DNA from: Myxococcales bacterium
GTDB taxonomy: Bacteria; Myxococcota_A; UBA9042; GCA-2863065
NCBI GenBank assembly: GCA_018780435.1
Contig: JADMJS010000505.1
Coordinates: 1-33,146, forward strand
DNA length: 33,146 bases
Reading direction: 5' to 3'
Part shown: piece by piece, positions 22,804-31,475 of the stretch
How positions within the stretch are numbered: position 1 is the first letter of the stretch
Layout: each line of letters starts with the position of its first letter
Notes under the pieces: model-generated
Databases searched by the model: none
The model's input: the letters and a program-made list of their open reading frames with translations, nothing else
Told to the model about the DNA's origin: nothing
Program-made: the position numbers and the translations under genes

Positions 22804-24255
22804 TCAAAATTCGCCCATGCTTCTGCAGCAGCGAGCGGTTGCGACATCCATGTAGTCTTGCCTTGAGAACTCGAACGAAGGCAGCTTGATGTATCCTTTG
22901 GTGGTCATGAGGCCGAAGCCTTCTGCATCAGGTGTCCAATACCCTCCGTACGAGTACAACCCGGAGATCACTAGGTCAGTCCCAGCTAATGCGTCATACT
23001 GATTTTTCTGGTCATTGAACCAGCCGGAAGTGATGAGTGAAAGAACATGTTCTGGCTTTCTCGATATCATGTCATGAGCGCCATACAAGCTTGCGCCACC
23101 CGGGTGTTGAAGAACTTCGAGGTCGCAAGGCGAAGCCTCGTCTATGGAGCAGCCTCCACAGAGTGACAGCTGTTCGCACGTTCCAATCAGATTACCCCAT
23201 GGCCACAAGTTGGACTCCATCCTCAACTCCTCCCAGTCTCCTTCCGCTACACCCAGTATCGCAGCTCCACCATTGGCCGCCTTCTCCCATTCAAACTCTG
23301 TGCATAGGCGCTTCCCCTGGAGCTTGCACACTGAATCGAAGCAGTAGAAGTAAGCATTGGCCGACACACTTTCGCTATCATTTGTCTCCTGGGACAGGTA
23401 ATCTTCGCAAGCGGATCCAGTGGGACCTAGCGCGCCTGCCGTAAGAGCTGCCTCGAACTCCTCCAATGTCACCTTGGTCATACCGATCGCGAAGCTATCG
23501 ACGAATACAGGGTTGGATGCGTAGTACACTTCATATGAACTCGCTAGATAGTCCAGCATGTCATCTGAAATTCCGGTCGAACTGGTGAGAACCTTACTGT
23601 TCCAGCCAAACCAAAACATGCCGGCAGCCACGAACACTTCACTTGTAGCCTCGTTGAGACACGCGAATCCGTCTAGGTCCGAGACACACTCGAAGCCTAG
23701 ATCCGCGGGGCATTCGCCGCACGGCTTGCCCCCACACCCCGGTGTCCAAACGTGGGTGCACCCCACCTTGGCCCAGCAGTGGTCCTGAGTGCATGACTCG
23801 CCGTCGTCACAAATATTCATGTCGCCGGTGCATCCTCCCGCTGGAACAGTTCTGTCATTCAAGGTGCATCCATTCTGATCGTCGCAAGGCATCCCCGTGA
23901 AATCGACATCAGAGACGTCGTAACCTCCACCTATCGCGTCCACTACATTAAAACCAACGTCTAGACCAACACCATCGCTGGCAGCTCCGTCGAGCGATTG
24001 GTCGGGGCAGTGCAAGTCGAGACGAGAAAGGTCGGTGGAAAAGGTGTCGGACAGAACTTCAGTTTGCTGAACGTCCAATCCGAGCGCGTTTCCCCCACCA
24101 TCGGTTCGAGAGTAAACGTCAATGCCAGGTAGAAGGTCCGCAATCACATCGGGTTGCGCCGGTCCATCGCGCGGGTCATTCTGTCCATTGCTTGCACTGG
24201 AGGAACAAGCAATTGCGGCGTTAGCGAGGACCAGAAGCCATTGAATCCCCTTCAC
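22804..24255 (-). CDS. Cys-rich lipoprotein with formylglycine-generating-enzyme-like domain, copy 1
   Basis: The 483-residue paralogue of the next gene has the same layout: signal peptide with possible lipobox AIAC (Cys17), an acidic tether (18-120), a Cys-rich segment (124-199, CDDGESCTQDHC) and an FGE-like domain (about 205-480). The domain motifs are AAGMFWFGWN, NPVFVDSFAIGMTKVT and QGKRLCTEFEWEKAA, and the end reads ATARCCRSMGEF. The Cys-rich segment is almost identical between the two, including a stretch CTQDHCWAKVGCTHVWTPGC in both. The start is GTG 24255 in a GTGA overlap with the upstream beta-helix gene. It is probably outer-membrane anchored and surface or periplasm facing; its ligand is unknown. 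Confidence 0.82.
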   Translation of the reverse strand: MKGIQWLLVLANAAIACSSSASNGQNDPRDGPAQPDVIADLLPGIDVYSRTDGGGNALGLDVQQTEVLSDTFSTDLSRLDLHCPDQSLDGAASDGVGLDVGFNVVDAIGGGYDVSDVDFTGMPCDDQNGCTLNDRTVPAGGCTGDMNICDDGESCTQDHCWAKVGCTHVWTPGCGGKPCGECPADLGFECVSDLDGFACLNEATSEVFVAAGMFWFGWNSKVLTSSTGISDDMLDYLASSYEVYYASNPVFVDSFAIGMTKVTLEEFEAALTAGALGPTGSACEDYLSQETNDSESVSANAYFYCFDSVCKLQGKRLCTEFEWEKAANGGAAILGVAEGDWEELRMESNLWPWGNLIGTCEQLSLCGGCSIDEASPCDLEVLQHPGGASLYGAHDMISRKPEHVLSLITSGWFNDQKNQYDALAGTDLVISGLYSYGGYWTPDAEGFGLMTTKGYIKLPSFEFSRQDYMDVATARCCRSMGEF

Positions 24256-26939
24256 TGTTGACTCCCATCACGCAGTATGACCGCTCCTCCGGCGACTCCG
24301 ACGGCGATTGTGACGCTGGACGCATCGTCAAGCTCGTGCGCGTCGGCCGAAGTGCCAAACGTGGCTCCATCTACGTCGAATCCGGCTTCGATGACATCGT
24401 CTTCCAATGCCACGGACTTCCAGTTAGGTGTCCTATTCGAGTCGGGATTGCCGCGCGACCATGGAGTCTTTCCACCAGCTCCAGAGTCAACTGACATGGC
24501 CTGTACTTCAACCGCCGAACCTTGTTGTGGCCGCAAGTAAATCGTGGCGGCCATCGCCACCGTGGTGCTTGGCAGTGCGCCATTGGAACTCGGTGTGTAG
24601 GTAAATAGAGACAGGCCACTTGACTGGACCACAATTCGAATGTTCTGCCAAGTAGCTGAATTGGAAAGCGCGTTGGACTGCTGTTTATGCATGTTTCTTT
24701 TGCTTGTCAGATGCCATGGTGGATTGTTTCGCAGGCTTGAATCCGTGGGCAAAGTAGGTACTGTTACCACAATGTCCCTCCATTCATCATCCACAATGAT
24801 CTCCCTATTGAAGCTACCAGCAAGAACGAAGAGGCCCATGCTCAATGTGACTGAAATTCGGCAGCTTTTTTTGGAGCCCGGTCTGCGACGGATACGAAAG
24901 GAACACGTTAGCCCACCAGAGGTTATTGATTCTCCGTCCACTGATATCATTGTGAACAGGAAATTTACATGAGGGTCGCCATACAGGGGAGCGCCTCCGA
25001 GACCTCCCACCCCACTGCCAGCAGTCGCCTCCATATGGCTGAAATTACTATTAGCATCGTCAATGACTATGACGTCGTCCCTGAGAAAGTCACTCCGCAC
25101 CAAGTAGTTTCCACCGGCATCGGGCGCACACACCGGCGGACCAAGATGTGAGTTACGGCCGACCACGTCGAATCCAAATCCACCCAAACTGAAGCTCTCG
25201 GTCAGCGCGAACGGCGGCTCAGTTATCAGCCGCGCCGGCAGCCACTCCAGCACGTTGCCGCGTGTGTGCTGACCGGCCTGAGCCAACGTCGACCCGAAGA
25301 TTGTGGGCGCAACGGCAGTCAACCCCAAGGTCTGTGCTGCTGCCGCCATCAGGCAATCGAGCCAAACTCGAGTCGAGTGCTCTTCATAGATCACGTGGGC
25401 AACGTCGCCGACTGCTGGTCTGATGACGCACAGGTCTTGGACAGGCACCGTGAGCCGGAGCGCAGAGCGCGGCCGCTCGAAGGACGACTCAAGGGGACCG
25501 AAACGGCATCCTTCGACCACGATGCCACGGGCCACGATGTCGGGCCTACCACCGTCTGGAGCGAGCCGAAGTCCGTCGAGGGTGGGGGGGAGCTCCTGCT
25601 CGGGGTCCCCAGTTCCGGGCCAACCGTAGTCATGCGGGTACGGGACATCGCCAGTACCCCAGCGCCCGATGACGATGGCGTCGGTTGCCCACCCGCCCAG
25701 CGTGCCAAAGGTGCAATCGATGATTCGGAGCCCGCCCGCGATCATCATCGACGCCGCCCAGGGTACCTGGCTCAGCACACTCGTCGTTCGATAAACCAGA
25801 TCGCTGACGACTCCCATAGAATTCAGCAGGTACGCAGCCGCAGGTCGCTCTGTTCGGTTCCAGCCGGCCGTTGGGTGGTCGCTCCCGGGGCCGAGGGCCA
25901 AGAAGTCGGGCATGTTCTTGAGCTGGATGAAGGGGAATACGCGAGAGTCGACGGGCTTGCTGTCGAAGGTGCAACCGTCAACCGTTACGTTGGACGACGC
26001 GATCTGAATGTCGATCGTTCTGGTGCGAAAAAAGGAGCAGTCCGCAATTCGCCAGAGGTCCGACTGTGCGTAGCGTACGCCGATTCCCGCGTTGCAATCC
26101 AGGAACGTGCAGTCGACGACATCAACATTCACGACCCGCTCGCCATCTGTCGCCAATGCCCACGCCGGCGCCTCGATGAACGTACACCGCGCCACCGTTC
26201 CGGCGCGCTGGTGTCCCCCCGCGATCTTGCCTGAGAGGATTGGGGTAGAGACGCCAACGACGCCGTAGACCAAAATCCCTCCACCCTGAAACGTGATGTC
26301 TTCGACCGTCCACGGCGACTGCCCGTCGCCGCCCACCAGAAACCCTCGCTTTCCGTACGCCGATTTTGTCCAGGATTGATCCGCGAAGTCAGGGGCATAG
26401 GATGAGAGACGATTCATTCCGCAGAAGTGGAGTAAGAAGCGCTCTTCGACCCACGGGAGGTACCGTTTCCAAAGTGAGTCGATTGGTATCGAGTTCCTGG
26501 GCGAACCCAGTCGCCAGTCGCGGACGGGCAGCACCACGTTGTCGAGATGGGGCGGGGGATAGGGCGGAGGGATTGCCGCTCCGCCGTCGTCGAAAGCGGG
26601 GCCGATGGGCCAATGCGTCGCGCCCGACGGGACGTGCCCACCGAGCTCGAAGATCGTTCTTCCTTCTCCATCACCGATGAATCGCACGATTGCATCTGCC
26701 GGAACACGGACACCGCGACTGAATCGATAACGCCCCTCCGGGAAATAGAGCAGCGTCCCTCCGAAGGATTGGGCTCGGAGATCGAGAGACGACGTTATCG
26801 ATCGACCAATGGTAGTCGACTGGCTGAGCAGGAGTTCCTGAACGAGCTCGCTTACGTCTGCCCCACCCTGCGACTCGGGGAGAATGCCCATTGTCGTCAC
26901 GTCGACGGCACCCAGATCGAGAAGCAATGATCGGTTCAT
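24252..26939 (-). CDS. Large right-handed beta-helix (pectate-lyase-3-like) protein
   Basis: The 895-residue protein has no signal peptide. The N-terminus (about 55-105) has the pectate_lyase_3 / tailspike entry pattern FGGTLLYFPEGRYRFSRGV followed by RFIGDGEG. Rungs continue to about 500 (VVDCTFLDCNAGIGV, RIADCSFFRTRTIDIQ, VTVDGCTFDS, GIVVEGCRFGP). The region from about 580 to the end is a different, beta-rich, Ser/Thr-rich module, probably carbohydrate-binding-like (FTMISVDGESITSGGLTCSF, DDEWRDIVVTVP). That part of the gene is noticeably more A/T-rich than the first half, suggesting a chimeric gene. Both ends overlap neighbours: ATGA with the CCxxC gene and GTGA with the lipoprotein gene. 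Substrate cleavage cannot be claimed because no lyase active site was recognised. Confidence 0.82.
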   Translation of the reverse strand: MNRSLLLDLGAVDVTTMGILPESQGGADVSELVQELLLSQSTTIGRSITSSLDLRAQSFGGTLLYFPEGRYRFSRGVRVPADAIVRFIGDGEGRTIFELGGHVPSGATHWPIGPAFDDGGAAIPPPYPPPHLDNVVLPVRDWRLGSPRNSIPIDSLWKRYLPWVEERFLLHFCGMNRLSSYAPDFADQSWTKSAYGKRGFLVGGDGQSPWTVEDITFQGGGILVYGVVGVSTPILSGKIAGGHQRAGTVARCTFIEAPAWALATDGERVVNVDVVDCTFLDCNAGIGVRYAQSDLWRIADCSFFRTRTIDIQIASSNVTVDGCTFDSKPVDSRVFPFIQLKNMPDFLALGPGSDHPTAGWNRTERPAAAYLLNSMGVVSDLVYRTTSVLSQVPWAASMMIAGGLRIIDCTFGTLGGWATDAIVIGRWGTGDVPYPHDYGWPGTGDPEQELPPTLDGLRLAPDGGRPDIVARGIVVEGCRFGPLESSFERPRSALRLTVPVQDLCVIRPAVGDVAHVIYEEHSTRVWLDCLMAAAAQTLGLTAVAPTIFGSTLAQAGQHTRGNVLEWLPARLITEPPFALTESFSLGGFGFDVVGRNSHLGPPVCAPDAGGNYLVRSDFLRDDVIVIDDANSNFSHMEATAGSGVGGLGGAPLYGDPHVNFLFTMISVDGESITSGGLTCSFRIRRRPGSKKSCRISVTLSMGLFVLAGSFNREIIVDDEWRDIVVTVPTLPTDSSLRNNPPWHLTSKRNMHKQQSNALSNSATWQNIRIVVQSSGLSLFTYTPSSNGALPSTTVAMAATIYLRPQQGSAVEVQAMSVDSGAGGKTPWSRGNPDSNRTPNWKSVALEDDVIEAGFDVDGATFGTSADAHELDDASSVTIAVGVAGGAVILRDGSQQ

Positions 26940-27622
26940 GCCGCAACTCGCTTGACACTAGGTGACCGGAGTATCGTTCCACCCTTCGTGTCATGCGTGC
27001 CCACGTCCGCCGTGGTCTTGGTAAATAGTGCGGCGAGTCGAGCGAGTCCGTCTGCGAGCGGGTCGCAGGGTGCCGCTTTCAGGGCTGGCGTTCGACTCAT
27101 GACCCTGTGGTTCTGGCTGGGCGCTTTCGAAGCAGCGGAGTTGGTCACTGACCCCGATCCCACTCGTTGAATCTCCTTACTCCGATGCGCGACGAAGCCC
27201 ATCGCCGCCTTCAAGCCCACGATGACTTCAACCGTCCTGGCAATGAGGACCTGGGCAGGCTCCGGATCGAGGGCCTGTGGGTCCGTTGAGAGGTAGTCGA
27301 TCAGCGCATCGATGGCGGTACCAAACCGAGCTGCTCCGACCGTCTCGCCCTCTCGACCCGACTCAGAACACGCGATCTCGAGCCACGCCGCGCAGGTGCC
27401 GACCTGCGCTCGCAGGCCATCGAATATAACGTCCACGATTGCCTGCAGACGTGACCGCAGCAGTGCCTGAGTAGGCGACTCAGCGACCGGAAGTATCGGT
27501 CTCGTGAGCTCTCCTCCACGGTCCACGACAGCCGTGAACGTTCGGTGCGCCGGTGTGCCCTCGCTGCAGCCGGAGCAGCACGGTAGAGCAATGCCTGGGT
27601 TTGCCGTAGTCATCTCGATCAT
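26936..27622 (-). CDS. CCxxC-containing protein of unknown function
   Basis: The 228-residue protein matches no family I recognise. The N-terminus carries CCSGC within the first 20 residues, possibly a metal or disulfide site. A predicted all-helical middle (about 45-165, QALLRSRLQAIVDVIFDGLR and ARTVEVIVGLKAAMGFV) contains two more Cys. The C-terminal 60 residues are Ser/Lys-rich. The start is ATG 27622, which overlaps the stop of the upstream beta-helix gene (ATGA). The frame is open to 27808, but that would lie inside the neighbour. The stop overlaps the 895-residue gene (ATGA). Its position between beta-helix genes suggests a chaperone, adaptor or tail-assembly-like role, which is speculation. 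Confidence 0.68.
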   Translation of the reverse strand: MIEMTTANPGIALPCCSGCSEGTPAHRTFTAVVDRGGELTRPILPVAESPTQALLRSRLQAIVDVIFDGLRAQVGTCAAWLEIACSESGREGETVGAARFGTAIDALIDYLSTDPQALDPEPAQVLIARTVEVIVGLKAAMGFVAHRSKEIQRVGSGSVTNSAASKAPSQNHRVMSRTPALKAAPCDPLADGLARLAALFTKTTADVGTHDTKGGTILRSPSVKRVAA

Positions 27623-28512
27623 CCCGGAACCAGATTGATGCGACCCGGAAAGGTCGGCAGTTCGTGCCACGCTGGGTTGTAGGGTTGGTAGCTCACCAAA
27701 TTGTCGGTAACGATGTTCTTCTCCCACGCGGTCTCGGTGAGTACGGCCGGTCCTTTGTACCCTCCATAGGAGACCAGCCGGAGGTCGCTCACCTGGACAC
27801 CCGAGCACTTGCCGTCGAGGACGATGCCACCGGCATGGTTTGCTTCGATGAAGCCACCGCGGATGGCGACGAGCCGAAGACCGCTCCCCCCGCCCTTCGC
27901 CGCTGGTCCCATGACCCGAATGCCGGCGCCCAGGTTTCGCTCAGACTGGACTCCGGTGACATCGACGACGTCGTCAGGTCCGACATCGATCTGCATCCCG
28001 TCGCCAGCGTGGTCGGTAACGCCACAGTCAGCGATGCTCACGGAGGGACAATCCACGATCACCCACCCGCGGTCGCCCCGCTTTGCGTCATCGGACGAGA
28101 AGGCCTGACACGACTCGAAGACGACCGAGCTCGACCGAGCGACCCGGAAGCTTTGGTCCATTGCACGGTGCGAGCTGATGCGGCGGAACGAAGAAGGCCC
28201 TGAGGCGACGTCCTCGACCCAGAGTCCCCCCGTTGCTTGGTGCTCGCCTGAGAGATAGAAGTTCGACATCGCGATCCCCACGTTGGCGCCGTCGCCCCTG
28301 ACGAGAATCATGGGAACCTTGCCGCCAGTCCACGTGATCGTCGCCCCTTGCCCGTCGAGAACCAGCCCACGCTCGAACTCCCTCAGGTTGACGTGCAACG
28401 TGGTGTTCAGGTGGAACTTGGCGCCGCCGAATCGAAGCGGCTTGAGCTGGACGACCTTTCCGCCGCTCTTGTTGAAGTGCGACCAGAACGCTTGCGAGAA
28501 GTCTGCGCTCAC
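27619..28512 (-). CDS. Right-handed beta-helix protein (297 residues)
   Basis: A compact parallel beta-helix without signal peptide. It opens with an N-terminal cap (DFSQAFWSHFNKSGGKVVQLKP), then regular rungs such as GLVLDGQGATITWTG, SVVFESCQAFSSDDAK, SVSIADCGVTDHAGDGMQID, GIRVMG and GGFIEANHAGGIVLDG. It is one of three similar-sized consecutive genes of this kind. The start is GTG 28512 in a GTGA overlap with the upstream gene; the stop overlaps the next start (ATGA). It lacks the extra C-terminal domain of the two large members. Function unknown; a fibre or glycan-binding subunit is possible. Confidence 0.77.
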   Translation of the reverse strand: MSADFSQAFWSHFNKSGGKVVQLKPLRFGGAKFHLNTTLHVNLREFERGLVLDGQGATITWTGGKVPMILVRGDGANVGIAMSNFYLSGEHQATGGLWVEDVASGPSSFRRISSHRAMDQSFRVARSSSVVFESCQAFSSDDAKRGDRGWVIVDCPSVSIADCGVTDHAGDGMQIDVGPDDVVDVTGVQSERNLGAGIRVMGPAAKGGGSGLRLVAIRGGFIEANHAGGIVLDGKCSGVQVSDLRLVSYGGYKGPAVLTETAWEKNIVTDNLVSYQPYNPAWHELPTFPGRINLVPG

Positions 28513-29390
28513 AGCCCTACCACCAAGTCAGGCCTGAACGTCGAGGGTGACCCGAACGCATAAGTGGCCCACTCGTCGTCGGGTTCACCCACCACGAAGA
28601 CGGAGTTGCCAGCAACCGTCATTGACCCCGGTGGCACCACGACGGCGGCTCCCCCATAGTTGGCGCCGTTGAGGAAGCGAGCTCCCGTAACATGGCCTCC
28701 TGCAACGATGCGCTCTACGCGGATGGCTCCAGCGCCATTGCGGGCAAAGTAGCCACCGCGAACAGTGAACTCTGCGGAGACGAGCGGCTCGGTCGACTCG
28801 GACGACACCGTGATTCCGGCTCCACCGTTGTCGGTGACCCTGGCGTCCACGACGGAACAACGCCCGACGCCGGCGGTCGTGTTGATGTGAATGCCGGTTC
28901 CCGTGAAGCCGCTTGCAGTACAGCGAAGCAGTCGGGTGCCGAGTGGCCGGATGAGCCGCCACCCATCCGACTGCCAATCCGGGGATAGCTCTTGAATGGA
29001 AACACAGTCTTCGAAGCTGATGTTGCCCGTCGACTCCACTTCGAAGGCACACGCTCTCGGGTTCAGGACTCGGACCCCTTGAAAGAGGGTTCGAGCTCCA
29101 GCGCAGCTCTCTACTCGCAGTCCGACGTCAGCCGTATTTCCACAGTCGATGACAAGATTCTCAAGCGTAACCGGATTGTCACGAGACGCGCCCGTAACCC
29201 GAATGAGGGCCCCCTGGAAGGTCGCAGTGGGCCTGAGCCGCGCGAAGCCTCCCTGAATGGTAAGCGGCCGCTTCAGCGCCATCAGGTCCAGCACGAGCGC
29301 CTCGTCGAGGTCGTACGATGCGTTCGCCAGCGTAACGATGCCGCCGTATAGAAGCTGAGATGCCACCTCCTCGTGAAGGACAGTCGCCAC
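28509..29390 (-). CDS. Right-handed beta-helix protein (293 residues)
   Basis: A leaderless parallel beta-helix of the same type as its neighbours: LASYDLDEA-like N-cap region, then GGFARLRPTATFQGALIRV, VTLENLVIDCGNTADVGLRV, NISFEDCVSIQ, RLLRCTASGFTGTGIHI, CSVVDARVTDNGGAGITV and FTVRGGYFARNGAGAIRVE. The alternating hydrophobic pattern and Asn/Gly turns continue almost to the end. The start is GTG 29390, only 4 bases after the upstream stop with a weak GGGG site, so translation is probably coupled. The downstream junction is a GTGA overlap. Confidence 0.77.
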   Translation of the reverse strand: MATVLHEEVASQLLYGGIVTLANASYDLDEALVLDLMALKRPLTIQGGFARLRPTATFQGALIRVTGASRDNPVTLENLVIDCGNTADVGLRVESCAGARTLFQGVRVLNPRACAFEVESTGNISFEDCVSIQELSPDWQSDGWRLIRPLGTRLLRCTASGFTGTGIHINTTAGVGRCSVVDARVTDNGGAGITVSSESTEPLVSAEFTVRGGYFARNGAGAIRVERIVAGGHVTGARFLNGANYGGAAVVVPPGSMTVAGNSVFVVGEPDDEWATYAFGSPSTFRPDLVVGL

Positions 29391-29394
29391 GCCG

Positions 29395-30372
29395 CTACCC
29401 CATCACCATGATCGGGTCGCCCGCCGTGCATGTCCCGAACTGGGCTAGCCACGTTGGGTCCAACACGGGCTTCGAGCGGCGTTGGAGTCGCACGCCACGG
29501 CGCAAGTGGCGTGGAAAGCCGGGATCGGCATGAGGGTTCACGCAGACGTCGCGTATGCCCATTGCATCCGGCCGGGTGCCGGACCCGGGCTCGATCCACA
29601 GCCCGTCATAGACTGCGCCGAGAATTCGGGGCCCTAGCCGAAGTCCATCTCCCACGTTCCTGAGAAGCTGCGCGTCCTCCAGGACCAGTCCAGTACTCAG
29701 CTCACCTGAAGGGAGCTCGAAGTCGGGGCCGACGACGTCGAATCGCACTCCGGCCGCCCCATTGGAATCACTGAGACAGTTGATGAGCTCGGGGCCCTGG
29801 GTGAACGGCACGGTTTCACCTGTAGTCAATTGTAGCTTGAGAGCAGATACTCGAAATCCACTTTGGCCGTTGCTCACGGCTTCGCACGACGCAACCCGAA
29901 GCCCGGTGCATCCCTGAAGGAAGAAGCCGTTTTGCTCGTTGGTGTCAGCGACGCAGTGGCTCATCATCGAGGCTTGGCAGGCGACCAGGTGAAACCCGTG
30001 CTTTCGAGCGCGCTTAGCCCTGAGCCGACTCAAAACGCTGGTTCGGTTCAAAAGTCGAAAGTAGTACAGACCGATGCAGGCAAGACCCGCCGCATCGAAG
30101 GTGAACCCAGAGACGACGATTCGAGCCGATGGCTTGTCACCTTCCACATGCAACACTGATCCCATCGGCATTGCGGCCGTGAGGGTAACTCCGTCTCCTT
30201 CCAGACAAAGGCCGCGACCGGAATCCTTCAATACCACCTTGACGGTACGTCTGACAGTGTACGTTCCTGATTCCACGACAACATGTGACGCGTCCGAGTT
30301 GAATACACCTTCGAGGAGCGACGCGACATCGTCGGCCCCCAGGAGCTCATCACGGCTAACAAATCGGGTCAT
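29395..30372 (-). CDS. Right-handed beta-helix protein (325 residues)
   Basis: A leaderless beta-helix that opens with a cap (TRFVSRDELLGADDVASLLE) and the strand ASHVVVESGTYTVRRTVKV, resembling pectate_lyase_3-type entry. Rungs follow, such as GLCLEGDGVTLTAA, IVVSGFTFDAAGL, SMMSHCVADTNEQNGFFLQG, LRVASCEAVSNGQSGFRV and LVLEDAQLLRNVGDGLRLG. The last 50 residues are Arg/Pro-rich and leave the helix pattern. The start ATG 30372 has GAGG 6 nt upstream and overlaps the stop of the 38-codon upstream ORF (ATGA). It is the first of the three consecutive small beta-helix genes. Confidence 0.77.
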   Translation of the reverse strand: MTRFVSRDELLGADDVASLLEGVFNSDASHVVVESGTYTVRRTVKVVLKDSGRGLCLEGDGVTLTAAMPMGSVLHVEGDKPSARIVVSGFTFDAAGLACIGLYYFRLLNRTSVLSRLRAKRARKHGFHLVACQASMMSHCVADTNEQNGFFLQGCTGLRVASCEAVSNGQSGFRVSALKLQLTTGETVPFTQGPELINCLSDSNGAAGVRFDVVGPDFELPSGELSTGLVLEDAQLLRNVGDGLRLGPRILGAVYDGLWIEPGSGTRPDAMGIRDVCVNPHADPGFPRHLRRGVRLQRRSKPVLDPTWLAQFGTCTAGDPIMVMG

Positions 30373-30485
30373 GGAGGACCTCGAAGGAGGCGGCGACTAC
30401 GGGAACGGTCGGTGGCAATCGAGCCCGACTGCTTGGTTTCCGCAAGCATGGTACCCTCAACCTGCCGTCCGCTCGTGTCGACCAT
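30369..30485 (-). CDS. Possible 38-residue small protein
   Basis: The ATG at 30485 lies behind AAAGGGTGAG, an acceptable ribosome site, and the TGA overlaps the next start (ATGA). The product is polar and ends in an Arg-rich stretch (DRSRSRRLLRGPP). It follows the stop of the two-module gene by 49 bases. The frame stays open upstream into that gene. Evidence is positional only; it could be a leader or coupling ORF. Confidence 0.38.
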   Translation of the reverse strand: MVDTSGRQVEGTMLAETKQSGSIATDRSRSRRLLRGPP

Positions 30486-30534
30486 GTAGCTCACCCTTTC
30501 TCCGAAGCTCCCCCAGCAAAACCACCACACATCG

Positions 30535-31446
30535 CTACGCCCACCGAGCCGCGACGCGGAAGCAGGCGTGCCACGGCCCCACCGGGGCCACGATGCGCCA
30601 GCGCACGTAGCGCTGGAGTGCGACGGCATAGCTGCCCTCCATGGTCAGCTTCACCGCGGTCGTTGTGTTGTCCGTCGAGACCGGGCCGATCACGGTCGTC
30701 CACGGGCCTTCGCGGTACATCGACGTCTCGATGATGAGGCTCGCCGAGTTGGCGCCGTTGTTCATGTCGAGCGTCGAGACTTCGACGTAGGCGTAGACCT
30801 CGCGGGAGAGGTCTAGCCAGGTGTGGACCGGGGCTACGATTTCGTCCGACGTGGCGGCCCACGTGCCCGTGATGGTCGTCCAGTCGAACATGATGCCGAA
30901 GCCGGTCTCGGGGAGCGCCGTGCCATAGTCCGCGAAGCTGACGCTCGCGGGCGGCGTAAGACGCGCCGGTGACGCGAGGCCGATGCGGAAGCAGACGACC
31001 CAGTCGCCCGCCGGCGGCTGCACCGCCCAGCGCAGGTACTGACGGAGCGGGACGGCGGAGCCCACGAAGCTGCCGCCGAAGGGCTCGGTGCCGAGCACGT
31101 AGGTGGCGGTGCCTTCTGCCGTCTGCAGCACCACGTCGCGCCACGGCCCGTCGAGAGAGACCGCAGTCTCGACGCGCAGGGTCGCCCCGGCCGTAATGAA
31201 GGGGACTTCCACACGGACGCTCACGGCCGGCACGTCACCGACGTAGATCCAGTCGTCGGAGCCTTGGTGGATGCGGGTCGCGGCGGCCCCCGTGCCTTTG
31301 AGCGTGATGAAGGGCTGCCAGTCGAGCTCAGGAGTCCCCATCCCGACCGATGTCGCGGCGCCTCGGATGGTCTCGGCTCGCTGTGCTTTGCTGCCGGAGG
31401 GGCTCAACTGCCTCATGAGCGCGAGCATTCTGTTTTGATCGTCCAT
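30535..31446 (-). CDS. Protein with two copies of a REGPWT/RYVRWR beta-sandwich-like module
   Basis: The 303-residue product has a short helical N-terminus and then two homologous modules (about 40-158 and 172-303). Module 1 has LRVETAVSLDGPWRDVV, then LRQYLRWAVQPPAGDWVVCF. Module 2 has LIIETSMYREGPWTTVI, then LQRYVRWRIVAPVGPWHACF. The alternation of strands and the edge motif RYVRW recall discoidin-like or jelly-roll adhesion domains, but I recognise no named family. There is no signal peptide. The start is ATG 31446 with GGAG 8 nt upstream; the longer frame to 31659 lies in the neighbour. The upstream gene, 29 bases away, carries a third copy of the module. Confidence 0.8.
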   Translation of the reverse strand: MDDQNRMLALMRQLSPSGSKAQRAETIRGAATSVGMGTPELDWQPFITLKGTGAAATRIHQGSDDWIYVGDVPAVSVRVEVPFITAGATLRVETAVSLDGPWRDVVLQTAEGTATYVLGTEPFGGSFVGSAVPLRQYLRWAVQPPAGDWVVCFRIGLASPARLTPPASVSFADYGTALPETGFGIMFDWTTITGTWAATSDEIVAPVHTWLDLSREVYAYVEVSTLDMNNGANSASLIIETSMYREGPWTTVIGPVSTDNTTTAVKLTMEGSYAVALQRYVRWRIVAPVGPWHACFRVAARWA

Positions 31447-31475
31447 GTTGGGTCTCCGAGGGCGAGTCGAGGGTA

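Noticed and set aside
21305..24255. Diversity-generating retroelement target genes
   Set aside because: The fold is suitable, but no reverse transcriptase, template repeat or adenine-directed variation can be seen in the window.
25266..26234. 322-codon plus-strand frame inside the beta-helix gene
   Set aside because: It is Arg-rich and low in complexity, opposite a gene with clear beta-helix rungs and overlapping junctions at both ends.
24252..26939. Pectate lyase enzyme annotation
   Set aside because: The beta-helix fold is supported, but no catalytic Asp/Lys/Arg arrangement of a lyase could be identified.
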